A program made the translations under genes and the position numbers. From Zychaea mexicana (taxonomy: Eukaryota; Mucoromycota; Mucoromycetes; Mucorales; Lichtheimiaceae), in assembly GCF_025766255.1 (NCBI RefSeq), contig NW_026516755.1:1-64000 (forward strand): a stretch of DNA of 64,000 bases, written 5' to 3'. The notes under the pieces were generated by a model. It saw only the letters and a list, made by a program, of their open reading frames with translations. It did no database searches and was not told the DNA's origin. Positions 1 through 12,244 of the stretch are shown in pieces (position 1 is the first letter of the stretch; every line of letters begins with the position of its first letter).

Positions 1-981
1 CGCCACAACAGCTCAGGTGATATTGGTGAAATGTACATAGCACGAACTCTTGTTCTCTCAGATAATATGTGCACAATAGCACGATTATCGACCGTGTTTA
101 TCAGTAAATGAATGCTGACGACAATGGTACAATGGCTGTGTACTTTTTTTTCAGTGACAATCAGTTGGGTTCGATTAATCTGCAAACGGTCATCGCTTCA
201 CAAGAGCTACGCGAGCAAAGGCGCTTGTACTATGCGCGCCAGTAAGTTGCTTCTTCATTAATATGAGTACGAAAATGGTCTATATGCGCAGCAGTGATAG
301 TACGATGATGAATTAAGCCTTTTTGCACCTTCTTTTTATAGCGCAGAGATCCCGAATGCCATCAGTAATTTTCAGCAAGAAATTAGAGACTTTCTGAATG
401 AAGTGGTCAGCACCTTTCCAGTCAATGAGGACAAAGCTGAAAAGAGTAAGAAACCATTTTCAATGTTGAAAAAGGCATTACGGATAGTGAGAGGGACTAA
501 CACAAATTATATAACTTGCTATAGTTCTGTGGCTCATCGACGACGGTGCTTACAAACTCATGGAGTATTTGCGTTGCATCGATCAAAATATGTAAGCCAC
601 GTTTCTTTCTTCTTTTCCTTCAGGCTAATCAATCTTAATTACAAAGAACGATATTATTTTGAGTTGGTATAAACTAGTAACCATCACATCTATTTTCTTA
701 ACAAAAAGCATGGATATAGGAGGCGATGAAAAGACTTCTTTGGAAGAAGAAAGCGAGGCCGGAGTCATGAGGTACGATGTATGGTAAAAAAAAAGTTGGG
801 ATGATTCTTCTTTTTTTACTAAATTGTATAAACCAGTGAAGCAAACACTTTGCTAAAGGTGATTCAGTACGAGATTGACACCCTCTATCTTCGTTTGCAA
901 AGGCTCAAATCTCAAAAGCAAGAATTGGAACGATTGACTGCTGAACAAACAGCTACAGAACAACCTACTACTGATCAATAG
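1..981 (+). CDS. Small multi-exon protein of unknown function, 5' end just outside the window
   Basis: Six exons join in phase: <1-32, 155-241, 342-445, 525-591, 709-771 and 837-981, every intron GT..AG, ending in TAG. The visible product is about 165 residues. It has an N-terminal block around 'LREQRRLYYAR', a middle block with 'WLIDDG' and 'YLRCIDQN', an acidic stretch, and a C-terminal leucine-rich segment ('LLKVIQYEIDTLYLRLQRL') that should form a coiled coil. A paralogue at 42319 has the same first exons and phases. Matching its start suggests the ATG lies about 6 bases before the window. I do not recognise the family. A small coiled-coil subunit of a larger complex, for example at the kinetochore, would fit, but that is a guess. 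The exon chain is well supported and the function is not. Confidence 0.75.
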
Positions 982-2001
982 CCGTCAAGAATAATGAAGA
1001 GTGCACATAGTAGCTTTAAAACATGACTAGCTCATACTACATACTATCATCTATGATCACAGACAGCACCTCTACTACAGTACCCCAAAATTGTATATTG
1101 CTTTTACACATAAAATATTAAAGAGCTACTAAGTAAAATATCATATCAGCTAATAGCAACGAGCGATCTCCTAGTGATGGTGGCTGCTAGATTAAACTGA
1201 TGGTGTTTGGCTTGATAATTGAGACGGCACTACTTTACTACTACGTGATTTGAATGATTAGCAGTCTTGCTGCTGTTGTTTCCATACACATACCCTGTCA
1301 TCAATTACTGCCATATTATACAGCGAAAAGAAGAGGAACGGAAAAATGAAACAAAAACACATGTGCATACAAAAAGAGCCAGCTTTGTTATTATGTTAAA
1401 TATAAAGATATATCCACAGCATGTCCCGATGCTGTAGATAGTTATGATATACGACGGTGATAGCACTGCTAGTGTAATTAAGGATATTGATGTTTTCGTC
1501 GGGCTTGCTAAATATATACGTAAATACGAACATAGCGATTCCATTTGACTCGAAAACGTTTTTGGAGCGAACAGACTATATGTGCTATTCCTAATATCAT
1601 ATGACATGTTTCCAAATCGGTTCGAATGCAATGGACGGGATATGTGCTTTTCATTATGTAACAGCGCAGTTGATGTTAGGCCAGAATATTGGTGTTGACA
1701 TATGGCTTTATTGTCGTTGGCGTCGTCTTGGTTGATTAAAGTCATGAAACCCAAAGAAAGAACGGTGTTGCTGGAAACGTGATGCGGGTATGTGTATGAG
1801 AGTAGTGATCTTGGTCGATGCGTGATGGACTCCGTGTGTGTGCGTATGTCATATCAGAGTCCGTCCGTTCGTCAGTTGTTGGTTTTCGATATTTGGTGGG
1901 TAGAGGCCGGAAAGAGAGCTTGTTGATGGTGGAAGAGAACATTCGTTGTGTTATATTGTCGTCAAGAATTTCAAGATCGTGGAGCAGATTCAGAAGCAGC
2001 T
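982..2001. other. Intergenic stretch, no gene seen
   Basis: This is about 1 kb between two genes that converge on it. I see only short spurious frames with AT-rich composition. Polyadenylation-type AT-rich sequence follows both stop codons. No RNA gene or repeat was recognised. Confidence 0.6.
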
Positions 2002-3477
2002 TCAGTCGAAATTACTGTCGTCTGTCCAAAAAATATCGTCAAACTCTGTCAACAGTAAGCTGAAAACGCTGGTCGGGATGCTGAGTGTTGCTGAGAAAAC
2101 GATACCGACATTTCGTACGGTCATTTTATTTGCGCCGGCGTTTTGTACGACTCGGATAAGATGAGCGCATAGTAACCGAAGGAGTGTGTAGTTTGCCAAA
2201 GGAAGCAAGGATATAATCCTTCCCAATTCGGTGACGCGTTCACGGCGATCAGGAAGATTGTCAACGTTTTCCATAATCTTTTTAAGCAAATCCGTCGTTA
2301 AAATGTTATCAGGTAGTTCTCGAAACCACATTTTAAGCAAGCTGGATACAACATGAGCATCGTAGGTTTCTTCGCCGGCTAGCAGATCGACATCCCCCTC
2401 TGCTCATCACCGTTTAAATATAAAGCATTGAGCAAGCAAGGAACGTATATGAGCACGATATTATATAGAAGATGTACATGATAATAAACTCAGCGCTAGC
2501 ATGAATGAATGTTACCTTTGTTAAATTTGGCCTTGAGCGCTCGGATCTTGGCCGCACTTCCACTGCGACGGTAAATACCTTCTTCTTTGATCGAATCTTT
2601 GGCCTCTGAATAGTCGATGCAACGATAAACAATAGCGGGCAGCTCATATCTCTTTGAAATTTTGGCCACCTTGATCGCCTCTTCGAGTGGAGCGCCAAAC
2701 ACTTGATTGGGCTCTCGTGCATGATCCTCGGTCGGTGGCGCTGTATAAGAGACATCATTGTTTTTGTTTTTATCTTGTTGACTTTTAAGGCTGCTCGATG
2801 GTTTAAGACTGATTTCTTTTGTAACATTGCTGCTGGAACTTGAAAACACCTTTTTAAACCATGGTACGCGTTTACTACTTGGTGTCTTGCTGGAGGTGTC
2901 GTCTTCCTTACTGTTACTAGTAGTGAAAGGAGATGAAGGGCTGGCAGTACTGCTATTGGTCTTTTGTAATTTTTCAATGTAGCTCACGGAATGGCGTTTC
3001 AGCGTTGCTGCATGATTATTTGGCCCCGAAATGAACGTTGGAAGACTCGACCGTCGACGGTTTGCTCGTATGTTATCATTGTTGTTGTTGTTATTGTTGA
3101 TAATGATGTTGCCGATATCTGCCTTTGTTGGTGAAACTTTTCGGTTACTCTTTTTCCGCCTGATTATACCGTTTGTAATATACTTGGATGCTGCGCTGTG
3201 GTCAATATGCTGCATCAAAGCTTCAATCCATGCATCGCGATTCTCATCCGTGTCTGCACAAAGTACATGTCGGGCAATGCCCCCTGGAGCCGATCTCTTG
3301 GGCTCAAGGATCAACAGAGCGTGTTGGAAAAGTGGCGCGTCTTTGCTGGCTACTTCTGAAGAAGAGGGCGGCGGCGATATTTGTCTTGCGATTCGTGCCT
3401 CAGTTAGATGGATCTTGCCAAAGCACTCACGACAAAATAAGATACCATCGGTATAAAATATAATCTGAATAACGCCT
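2002..3477 (-). CDS. PH-RhoGAP protein, Bem3-like, N-terminal part not found
   Basis: A GTPase-activating protein for Rho/Cdc42-type GTPases. On the minus strand a long exon (about 3477 down to 2516) joins 2399-2002 across an intron at 2400-2515. The exon begins with the end of a PH domain (around 'RHVLCADTDENRDAWIEAL'). A Ser/Asn-rich linker of about 130 residues follows, then the RhoGAP domain. The catalytic arginine loop is visible in 'EGIYRRSGS', and the conserved asparagine region in 'RNVGIVFSATL'. The PH-RhoGAP order and the lead-in 'VFGAPLEEAIKVA' match fungal Bem3-type proteins, which act in polarity and septin control. Bem3 proteins normally carry a PX domain and a long N-terminus. 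Neither is recognisable upstream here, so the 5' exons are unresolved or lost. The frame before residue 'KKVGV' near 3477 may be partly intron. Confidence 0.8.
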
Positions 3478-3735
3478 ACCTTTTTATATCCAAGAGGGTG
3501 TTAAAGCATCTGTCCAATAATTGATTCCATATGCGAACAACAAAGTCAAGTTCTGATGATTCGTTGGCGATATGACTGGGGATTATCCACCGATACAAAG
3601 AACAAATTTCCTTAAACGTCGATACAAGGCAGTACTCATCAAACTGTCTGTAAGGATCATATGGTGCGAGTATTTCAAGAAAACTAGTAGGATTATCCAC
3701 AATTTCTTTGTCTTGATCCTTTTACTGGGTGGTTG
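3476..3735 (-). CDS. Unassigned ORF upstream of the RhoGAP, possible gene fragment
   Basis: An open frame of about 80 residues reads 5' of the RhoGAP exon on the same strand and in another frame. It contains 'DPYRQFDEYCLVSTFKEI' and 'SSELDFVVRIWNQLLDRCF', and stops at the point where the RhoGAP frame begins. Its composition is protein-like (evenly spaced aromatic and acidic residues) and it does not look like part of a PX or PH domain. It resembles, from general impression only, multicopy uncharacterised proteins of Mucorales with an acidic 'xELDFVxxxW' block. It could be a remnant of such a gene inserted in front of the RhoGAP, or an N-terminal exon of the same gene read through a missed splice. 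Confidence 0.35.
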
Positions 3736-4003
3736 CTGATGATCTTCTCAACAATAGTTTGGCATGAATTCAAAATATTATCAATAGTAGAAGGTAAAGA
3801 ATTAGTTAATCAATATACGTTGGAGTATCATATATGTGGATTTAAAATCAAAGAATGGTCGACGTCTACTTTAGAAAGAAGTACTCACTGTTCATGATCA
3901 CAATTTCTTGTTACTTGACACACACGTCTTCAATGAATGCTTGTTAACCGCCTCACAAGTATAGATCCTTTATTATATGCCACTGCGAAGATAGAGAGTC
4001 ACA

Positions 4004-4350
4004 ATGTCCGATGACCTCACAACATTGATAGAACGCCTTACAGCTAACTCTTCCCATATTTTAAACATCATTAATTGTCTTGGAAGCTGTGGCAGCATGT
4101 CTCTAGTAAGTTACTACTATTTCATTATACTCTAGTACTATTTTTAATCATTTTCTATTATGTGTTATGCTTATCCCTTTTGATTTATACTATAAAACGA
4201 TTTGTTCAATTTTGAATTTTTTTTCTATAGTATCATTCAATGAGAGCGGTTGAGTTTGACTGCAAAGGTTTTCTTTCGGTACCAGAGTTTGCGTTGAACG
4301 GTCAACACAAGGGACCTTGCAAGTGTGACAGCGTTGTTCTGGTCCTTTAA
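4004..4350 (+). CDS. Small two-exon ORF, 73 residues, unknown
   Basis: ATG at 4004 opens a 34-codon exon (to 4105) that ends at a GTAAGT donor. The acceptor at 4230 is preceded by a strong T-rich tract, and the second exon 4231-4350 continues in phase to TAA. The first exon encodes a helix-like segment ('DDLTTLIERLTANSSHILNI'). The second is cysteine-containing ('GPCKCDS'). The splice signals are good, but the second exon is also open on the opposite strand, where it encodes a plausible peptide, so the strand is not certain. No family recognised. Confidence 0.35.
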
Positions 4351-5942
4351 TAGGGGTTTGTGAGCGAGTGCGTCGAGTATGATTTGCAACACATGGTCTG
4401 CCCAACGTTCTACATACTAGTGCCCGTTATCTGATAAGGCTTTGTAGCAAGGCTTCGTTGGGGCTCTACGACAAATCCTTTCGCTTGTTAGATTTCAAGA
4501 GAATAAGATAAGTACTAATAAAAGTTTAATTTTGTTCTGTTGATTATTTGATTTTGTTTCTACGTGATGATTCTCTACGGGAACTTTCTTAACGACCATT
4601 CACCCAATGGTATGGCGTTAACTCACTTCTGCGTCTTTTACCTTTTTCTCTTTGAGGGCGATTTGAGTTTGCTCTCGTCCGAGTGGTCGCTGTCATCTAT
4701 ATAGCTGAAACAATCTGTGAAGAATATTACAACTACAATAGCAGCCAAACAATGGTAGTACTAGCATCATCATATTTGATACCTCATCGAAAAGAACGTG
4801 AACTACATCTGAACAAGACAGAACTCAAACTAGTTACTAGCTGAGTCATGTTATTACACATACGGATGTCGGTATCAATAAAAATAGACCACATCTTGGA
4901 AGAGACGAAGTATAAAATTCGTTGACCTGAAAAGCTCAGTATCACGTACACATTATGCAGCTTTATACGCGTTATTCATTAGTTCGTCGCTCTGCACATA
5001 ATAGAGTGCTCAACAGAACCGAGAACCAAGACTACTTTTTGATGTGCACAGTCCCTTTTGCTGATAGTAGTAGAATTAAGCAACTCAAATAGTAATATCT
5101 TGTATGCTGATTGTAGCTCAGAAATACGAAAACTTTGTACCACTGAATGTCTAGTCTTATGTTCATACAGTATGTGTTACAAAACAAACACATCCTTCGC
5201 TTTCTGTCAGAATTTTACATTGTTTAAAAAACCATCTGCATGAAGAATTTACCGAGTGCTATAGGGGCGGAGCATTGGAGAACCTGGATGATATTTCATC
5301 AAGTAACGATATACATGTCAATGCCGATGATTATGATCGGGATACAGAGATGGTACATTATAGGATCACTGATCGACTAGACAACTTGACTACAGCACAT
5401 TACACATTATGATACTATAACTCTTCCAATGTGGGAAGAAGATCACCAGTAATTTGAGTTTTATTCAATTTAAAGTACGAGCTACACGTTGTTGTCTTTC
5501 GTTGCTTTTGACTACTTCTCGATACTTCTTGAAGGGGGTTCAAGAAGAGAGGTTGCAGAATTCGTATTACAACGGGGCTTGTGGGATTTCAAAAGTAAGT
5601 GAACATCACCCTTCACATATTGTAAAAATCTCAGTTTTATTGCACCATTAAATCATATAATACACGCTTCTAGTAATATACGTCATGCCAACCACTGCTG
5701 TCTAGTTGATCGATGATGATTTCATTTTCATATAACCTCAAGTATGTAGCGGTGTATAAGTGGTACCAAGAGTAAGGAGCAGGAGCGACCAGTCATATAA
5801 ACAAAACTACCAACGTGCTTTACTATTGTAGTGACAATTCCCCGCTTACAATAAAGATTTCTTTCTTGCCACCATACTCGATTTCGTCCACATAAATTCG
5901 CGCACTCTTATTGGTTCCTTGCTAATGTCAACTTGGTATTTG

Positions 5943-6026
5943 CTTTTATCACATTAGCATTAGCTCTTATCACATTAGCATTAGCTTTTATCACATTAGC
6001 ATTAGCTTTTGTCGCATTAGCATTAG
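5943..6026. repeat. Tandem repeat, four copies of a 21 bp unit
   Basis: Units begin at 5943, 5964, 5985 and 6006. The consensus is CTTTTATCACATTAGCATTAG. Copy 2 has one change and copy 4 has two (TGTCG for TATCA). Each unit carries two ATTAGC-type cores. The array ends about 40 bases before a TATA box, so it sits where upstream activating sites would be. Confidence 0.9.
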
Positions 6027-6068
6027 CAAACCACGAATCACATAGCTAGAAACCGACACATCAATTAG

Positions 6069-6075
6069 TATAAAT
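6069..6075 (+). promoter_or_regulatory. TATA box of the epimerase gene
   Basis: TATAAAT at this position lies just after the tandem repeat and about 40-50 bases before a CT-rich stretch ('cagttcatctcttatctc') that looks like a transcription start region. The first ATG of the coding sequence is about 420 bases further on, which implies a long or spliced leader. Confidence 0.5.
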
Positions 6076-6494
6076 GGCCCCTTTCTTTCCATTCGATTTC
6101 AGTTCAGTTCATCTCTTATCTCTTTTTCTTAACTCTTCTTCTTAATAAAGAATCTCTTAAGTGGCTTTCGGACGTAAACATTCCCGAATCTTGAACTCCC
6201 ACTTCTTCTTTCTACTTCTCATCAGATCAGCTTTGATAGCTCATTTAAGGCCCATAAATTGCCTTTTTCCTTTATTCTCACTTCATTTCCATTGTATCCA
6301 GAGTATAGCCGACGCTCTGCGATACTACACTATGTAGCAGGAATGCCGTTCCCGTGGCAACCAGCGCTTTCCCAGTTGAGTTAAGCATGAATTTCACTCC
6401 GCACGCGCGATGAGACTTTTTTGAGTGGAATCGTGCCACCACAACTCACATAAACGCGCCTCTTTTTTCCTTTTTCTTTTTCCCTAAAGTCCTA

Positions 6495-7845
<1,351 letters not shown>

Positions 7846-8196
7846 AGAGAGAGACACACACACACACACTTGCTCAAAGGAAGAAGAGACACAATAAAAG
7901 TGGTGTGCTTCTTGCTTTCTTCTGCTTATTGCTTTGCGTCTGTTCTGTGTGTGTTGATGCGTGATTGGATATTTTACTCTTGATTAAAAGTACGAATATG
8001 CAGGCTATACTCTCTTTTGCTGCTGCTTCAACAACCCCCATCCCCCACCACCACCCCCCCTGAACGCACATACTCTCTCTCTTTCTCTCTCAACCACACA
8101 TAATGAAACGGCCTCTTTCTCTCTCTCTTTTCCTTCTTTTCTCCTTCTTTTTTCACTACTTTACACTACTTTTCTTTCTCTTTATAATATCACCAC
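7846..8196. other. Intergenic, untranslated regions and simple repeats
   Basis: A short CA repeat follows the epimerase stop (about 7854-7870). A C-rich patch lies near 8035-8060. CT-rich leader sequence of the next gene runs from about 8078 to 8190. No gene seen. Confidence 0.6.
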
Positions 8197-9182
8197 ATGT
8201 CTAATATCAAAGAACAGGTTGAAACATTCAGCTCACGCGCTGAAGATATCGTCGACAAGATTGGCCAACCGTTGAAACCATACATTCCGGCCATTGGCCG
8301 TTTCTTGATCGTTGCCACCTTTTTGGAAGATGCCTTGCGAATTATTACTCAGTGGGCCGATCAAATCTCGTTCATGCAAGACTACCGTCACTTCCCAAAA
8401 GGACTCAGTCACCTTTTCTTAGGATTAAATGTCGCGGTATGTATTTGTATCAAGAGGAAATTGGACGTTGGAAGTGCGTGTGTGTTACACCAACCCAAGT
8501 GTCACTGCCGGCGCGCATGACGTGCCATATGCACTTAGAATCAACCATGCAACTAAACACTTTACAACGAAATCAATGGTCGTAATGATACTAGGTCATG
8601 CTGGCAGGCTCAGGAATGGTGATTGGAAAACGGTACCAGGACTATGCAGTCTATGGATTGTTGGGTGTCGTGGTGGCGCAAGCGCTGGGTTACGGATTGA
8701 TCTTTGACCTCTCCTTTTTCTTGCGTAACCTATCTGTCATCGGTGGCCTTATCATGGTCTTGTCCGACTCGGTGGCCAAACAGCGACGCATGTTTGCTGC
8801 CCTGCCACAGCTTTCTGAGAGCAACCGTCGCACATATTTGCAACTGGCTGGACGTCTCCTGCTGATCTTTTTATTTATTGGATCCGCATTCCATGGCGAG
8901 TGGTCCCTTCCCCGCATCGCCACCTCGCTGTTTGGACTGACTGCGTGTGTCATGGTCGCTGTGGGATTCAAGGCCAAGTGGTCGGCCATGTTCTTGGTCC
9001 TGTTCTTGTCCGTCATGAACGTCCTGATCAACAACTTTTGGTCAGTCTCGCACAATCATTTCAAGCGCGACTTTCTCAAGTACGATTTCTTCCAGACATT
9101 ATCGATTGTGGGTGGATTCTTGTTGCTTGTCAGTATGGGTCCGGGTGGTTATTCGATCGACGAAAAGAAAAAGGAGTTTTAG
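8197..9182 (+). CDS. SURF4: SURF4/Erv29-type ER cargo receptor
   Basis: A multi-pass membrane protein of the early secretory pathway that loads soluble cargo into COPII vesicles and cycles back to the ER. Two exons, 8197-8436 and 8595-9182, join in phase to 275 residues, the usual family length. Visible family blocks are the amphipathic start ('EQVETFSSRAEDIVDKIG'), the 'FLIVATFLEDALRI' segment, 'GLSHLFLGLNVAVMLAGSG', and 'FFQTLSIVGGFLLLVSMGPG' near the end. Several hydrophobic spans are evident. The last residues are KKEF, a KKXX di-lysine signal for COPI retrieval to the ER, as expected for this family. In yeast nomenclature this would be ERV29. Confidence 0.95.
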
Positions 9183-10397
9183 ATGATCATCCGTTTGCTT
9201 TATTGATTTCTTTCCCCCTCCTTCACCTTATCCCGCATCCCATTGTTGTTGTTGTTTTATAATAGCTTTCATTAAATACACTACATATCTCATCACTAGC
9301 TGTTCCTTTTGCTAATATGTTTAGTTTGCATTTTGAGTGTGGATATGGTGAAATCACAATGGTATTTATTGTGTGACAGTAGAAGATACAGGCGATACAC
9401 TGGAATATAGACTGAATATGTACGTGTAATTTTATCACAAGACTTGGGGAATACGTACCTCTCTAGACTGCAGATCATATATACAAACAATTACTACATA
9501 AATTAATATGAATAGTCATTCTCCAGACTACAGATCATACAAACGATTATACATAAATTAATATGGAAAGTGATTTTCCAAGATCGTTCTATGCGAGAAC
9601 CGGTATGTCTGGGTAACCCAATTTGGTTCCAATGAATCGATGATTCTGCGCTACATGCTTGTTTCGATAATGAAGCTGGTCTATTATCTACGTCGGCTCT
9701 TCTGTATGATACGAACGGCATGCTAAGGTTGAAAATGGGCGGGTTGTTTTATTTTGGAATCAGGAGAAGTTGTATGTGCTTTATGAAACTTAAATTCGAG
9801 TATAGTGGTCCCCCGCTTTTTTCAACCCTACCCTACTTTTCCTTTCAAGACAAGCTATAGGGCTAAATTCTATACAAAGTGAGGAATGGCTGTGTTCTTT
9901 TTTTTTTTTTGCTGTATTATCAAAAAAAAGGCAACAATAGAAAAGCACAAGTCAACGAGACATGGGTCAAGTGTTTTAATACAATAATGCGAATCGCTTT
10001 TATTTATTAGAAAATGGCTTACCCTTTGGCATAGCCTGCATACACAGTTGGAAAATGTATGTTGAGTATGGCCTTGTGCGCGTGTCTGACGGAAAGCTTG
10101 TTATTAAGCAACCTTCTATCTGCGTCGTCTCAAACATGGCTGATATAAAACACTAAAAGCTCAGAGAGCTGCTGGAACTTTACTGCTACTCATATTATCT
10201 TTCCTAGCAATTGCATAAGTGCTGAAAAGTTGTATTAATCCATCTAATAAATTCTGGCTGGACCTGCAACATTGGATTTTGGCTTTGACCATATATGTAA
10301 GACCACACGAATCTCAGCCACCACAATTCAAGCGGCATTTGCCCAACTTCAAAAATGATTTTTTTATTGCTTGACAACCGCCAACACACAGAACACC
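9183..10397. other. Intergenic region with a local duplication
   Basis: No gene seen. It contains a two-copy direct duplication at 9465-9579, a possible transposon end near 9803, and homopolymer T around 9899-9911. The last few hundred bases form the RPF2 promoter. Confidence 0.6.
9465..9579. repeat. Imperfect direct duplication, two copies of about 55-60 bp
   Basis: Copy 1 (9465-9524) and copy 2 (9525-9579) both start AGACT-CAGATCATA, share ACATAAATTAATATG in the middle and end in a TCC motif. Copy 2 lacks a few bases. This is a simple local duplication with no coding content. Confidence 0.75.
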
Positions 10398-11628
10398 ATG
10401 CTTCGCACAGTGTAAGGCTTTGATCTCGGTTCGTTTTACTATCACTTGCGTACACTTAAGTAACTCATATATCCCTTTGGTATTTACAGAAAAGCAAAAA
10501 ATGCACGCACAAAGCGTTTCCTGAAGAATCGCGAAGCGAAAGTCACCGAGAATCCTAAAACCGCCTTGATTGTGAAAGGATCTACAACGAGTCAGATCAT
10601 TAACGATGCCCTGAAAGATCTCGTAAGAAATTAACCTTGCTCTTTCTCTATACTTTTTTTGTTACAAGCAATGCAAAGATTGGCAAGAAGAAAGGTAGCG
10701 ATCTAAACTAATTGCTTTATTTTTACTTCTGCTTGTAGTACTCGTTGAAGCGTGCCAACGCTGTCTTGTTTGGCAAAAAGAATGAGTTGAAGCCATTTGA
10801 AGACGATTCGAAACTCGAATTCTTCTCACGTAAAAACGACGCTTCGCTCTTGGTGGTCGGCAGTCATTCGAAAAAGCGACCACACAATTTGACGTTTATC
10901 CGGATGTTTGATCACCAAATCTTGGACATGTATGAATTGGGCGTTGAACACTTGACGCCTCTCAGTGAAATCAAGGGACCCAAGTGCTCGCTTGGTTTGA
11001 AGCCATTGATGGTGTTTAACGGCGATAAATTCGAGTCGAACGAGACGTTCAAGAGCTTAAAGAACTATTTCTTGGATTTCTTCAATGGTGAACTCGTGGA
11101 TGCGGTTGATTTGCAAGGTCTTGAGTATGTCATGAGCTTCACGGCTGCTCCCGAAACCGATAACAACAAAATCTTCGTACGGTCGTATCTGGTACAAATG
11201 AAAAAGAGCGGCACTCGGACGCCGCGTGTCGAGTTGGAAGAGATGGGTCCCATGATGGATTTGGTTGTAAGACGTACAGAGTTGCCCAAGAGTGATATTT
11301 GGAAGAAGGCTGTACGAGTACCCAAGGAATTGAAGGTAAAACAAAAGTTCAGGAATCTGGGGGAAACAGTGAGTAAAGTGTGTCGTGTAGAAGACTGACT
11401 CATAGTAATGCTATCTAGACAAAGAAGGAGAAGAACAAGGCCGTGGATGATATGGGTGATCAGTATGGCCGTGTCCATGTTGGCAAACAGAGCTTCGACA
11501 AGATTCAGACTCGTAAGATGAAGGGTCTGAAGCGACGACGAGATGACGATGAACAGGATGAACAGGGTGAACAGGGTGAAGAAGGTGGTGATGCTGTTGA
11601 GGATGAACCTATGGCAGAAGAAGCATAA
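10398..11628 (+). CDS. RPF2: Ribosome production factor 2 (Brix domain)
   Basis: A nucleolar assembly factor that, with Rrs1, brings 5S rRNA, uL5 and uL18 into the pre-60S particle. Four exons, 10398-10411, 10490-10622, 10739-11335 and 11419-11628, join in phase to 317 residues, within the normal range. The 14-base first exon is confirmed by the conserved start 'MLRTVKAKNARTKRFLKNRE', seen only after splicing. The Brix domain covers about residues 25-240, with 'NAVLFGKKNELKPFED', 'LLVVGSHSKKRPHNLTFIRM' and 'GPKCSLGLKPLMVFNGDKFE'. The C-terminal exon has the family tail 'DQYGRVHVGKQSFDKIQTRK', then a basic run and an acidic, glutamine-rich end. No lesions. Confidence 0.95.
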
Positions 11629-12244
11629 AAAAAGAACTCTTGTTTTGCTGTTGTTTATCACTCTTTACGTTTACTTTTACTCACAATTTTCCTTTTATAC
11701 ATACGCACACGCTCCACTCACCCCTTGCTTACACATAGTTTATCTCGCATTTCATTCATCACAAAATTTGTATCATTTCCCAAGAAATCGTTACCATAAT
11801 AGTCTTGCTTTTTTATTCTTCTATAAGCTTTTTTTTAAATCAATTGTTGTTTCTGGGTCCATTTGGTGGATTTGGTTGTGGTGATTATGGTGCTATGTAC
11901 CCATGGAAGAAGTTAGTTATAATCAGCTCAAAGACATGTACTAGGCGTACTCCTGTTTTGTTTTCAGTTCTCGTGCCACAACAATGCCAAACATTATACG
12001 CAGTGCAATAAATAGATTCAGTCAGATCAAACATAATAATGTTTATAGGGGATATATATAGTATTTATTGCAGTGAAAAATATAGCCATTACAAAGAGAG
12101 AGAGAGAGAGAGTGAGTGACGAGATTAAGAGGAAGAAGGATTTGTATAAGAGATAATGATTCGTGTTATGTATGTGTATCAAGATATGATCAAGCTCGTA
12201 TTATCGTTATTGCTGCTATGCGGTATCTGCGCTTACTCCTTCTA
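11629..12244. other. Intergenic region between convergent genes, no gene seen
   Basis: Shared 3' region of RPF2 and the minus-strand surface protein. It is AT-rich, with a GA repeat at about 12092-12111. No further gene recognised. Confidence 0.6.

Larger units (their letters stand above)
4351..6494. other. Intergenic region with promoter of the epimerase gene
   Basis: No gene seen from 4351 to about 5900; the frames there are short and lack coding character. From 5943 on it holds the upstream region of the next gene: a four-copy tandem repeat, a TATA box near 6069, and a pyrimidine-rich leader of about 400 bases that may contain an untranslated-leader intron. Confidence 0.6.

Noticed and set aside
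5830..5870. Possible transposon end GACAATTCCCCGCTTACAA
   Set aside because: Only a loose match to the CAGTGG-type end and no TA-flanked partner.
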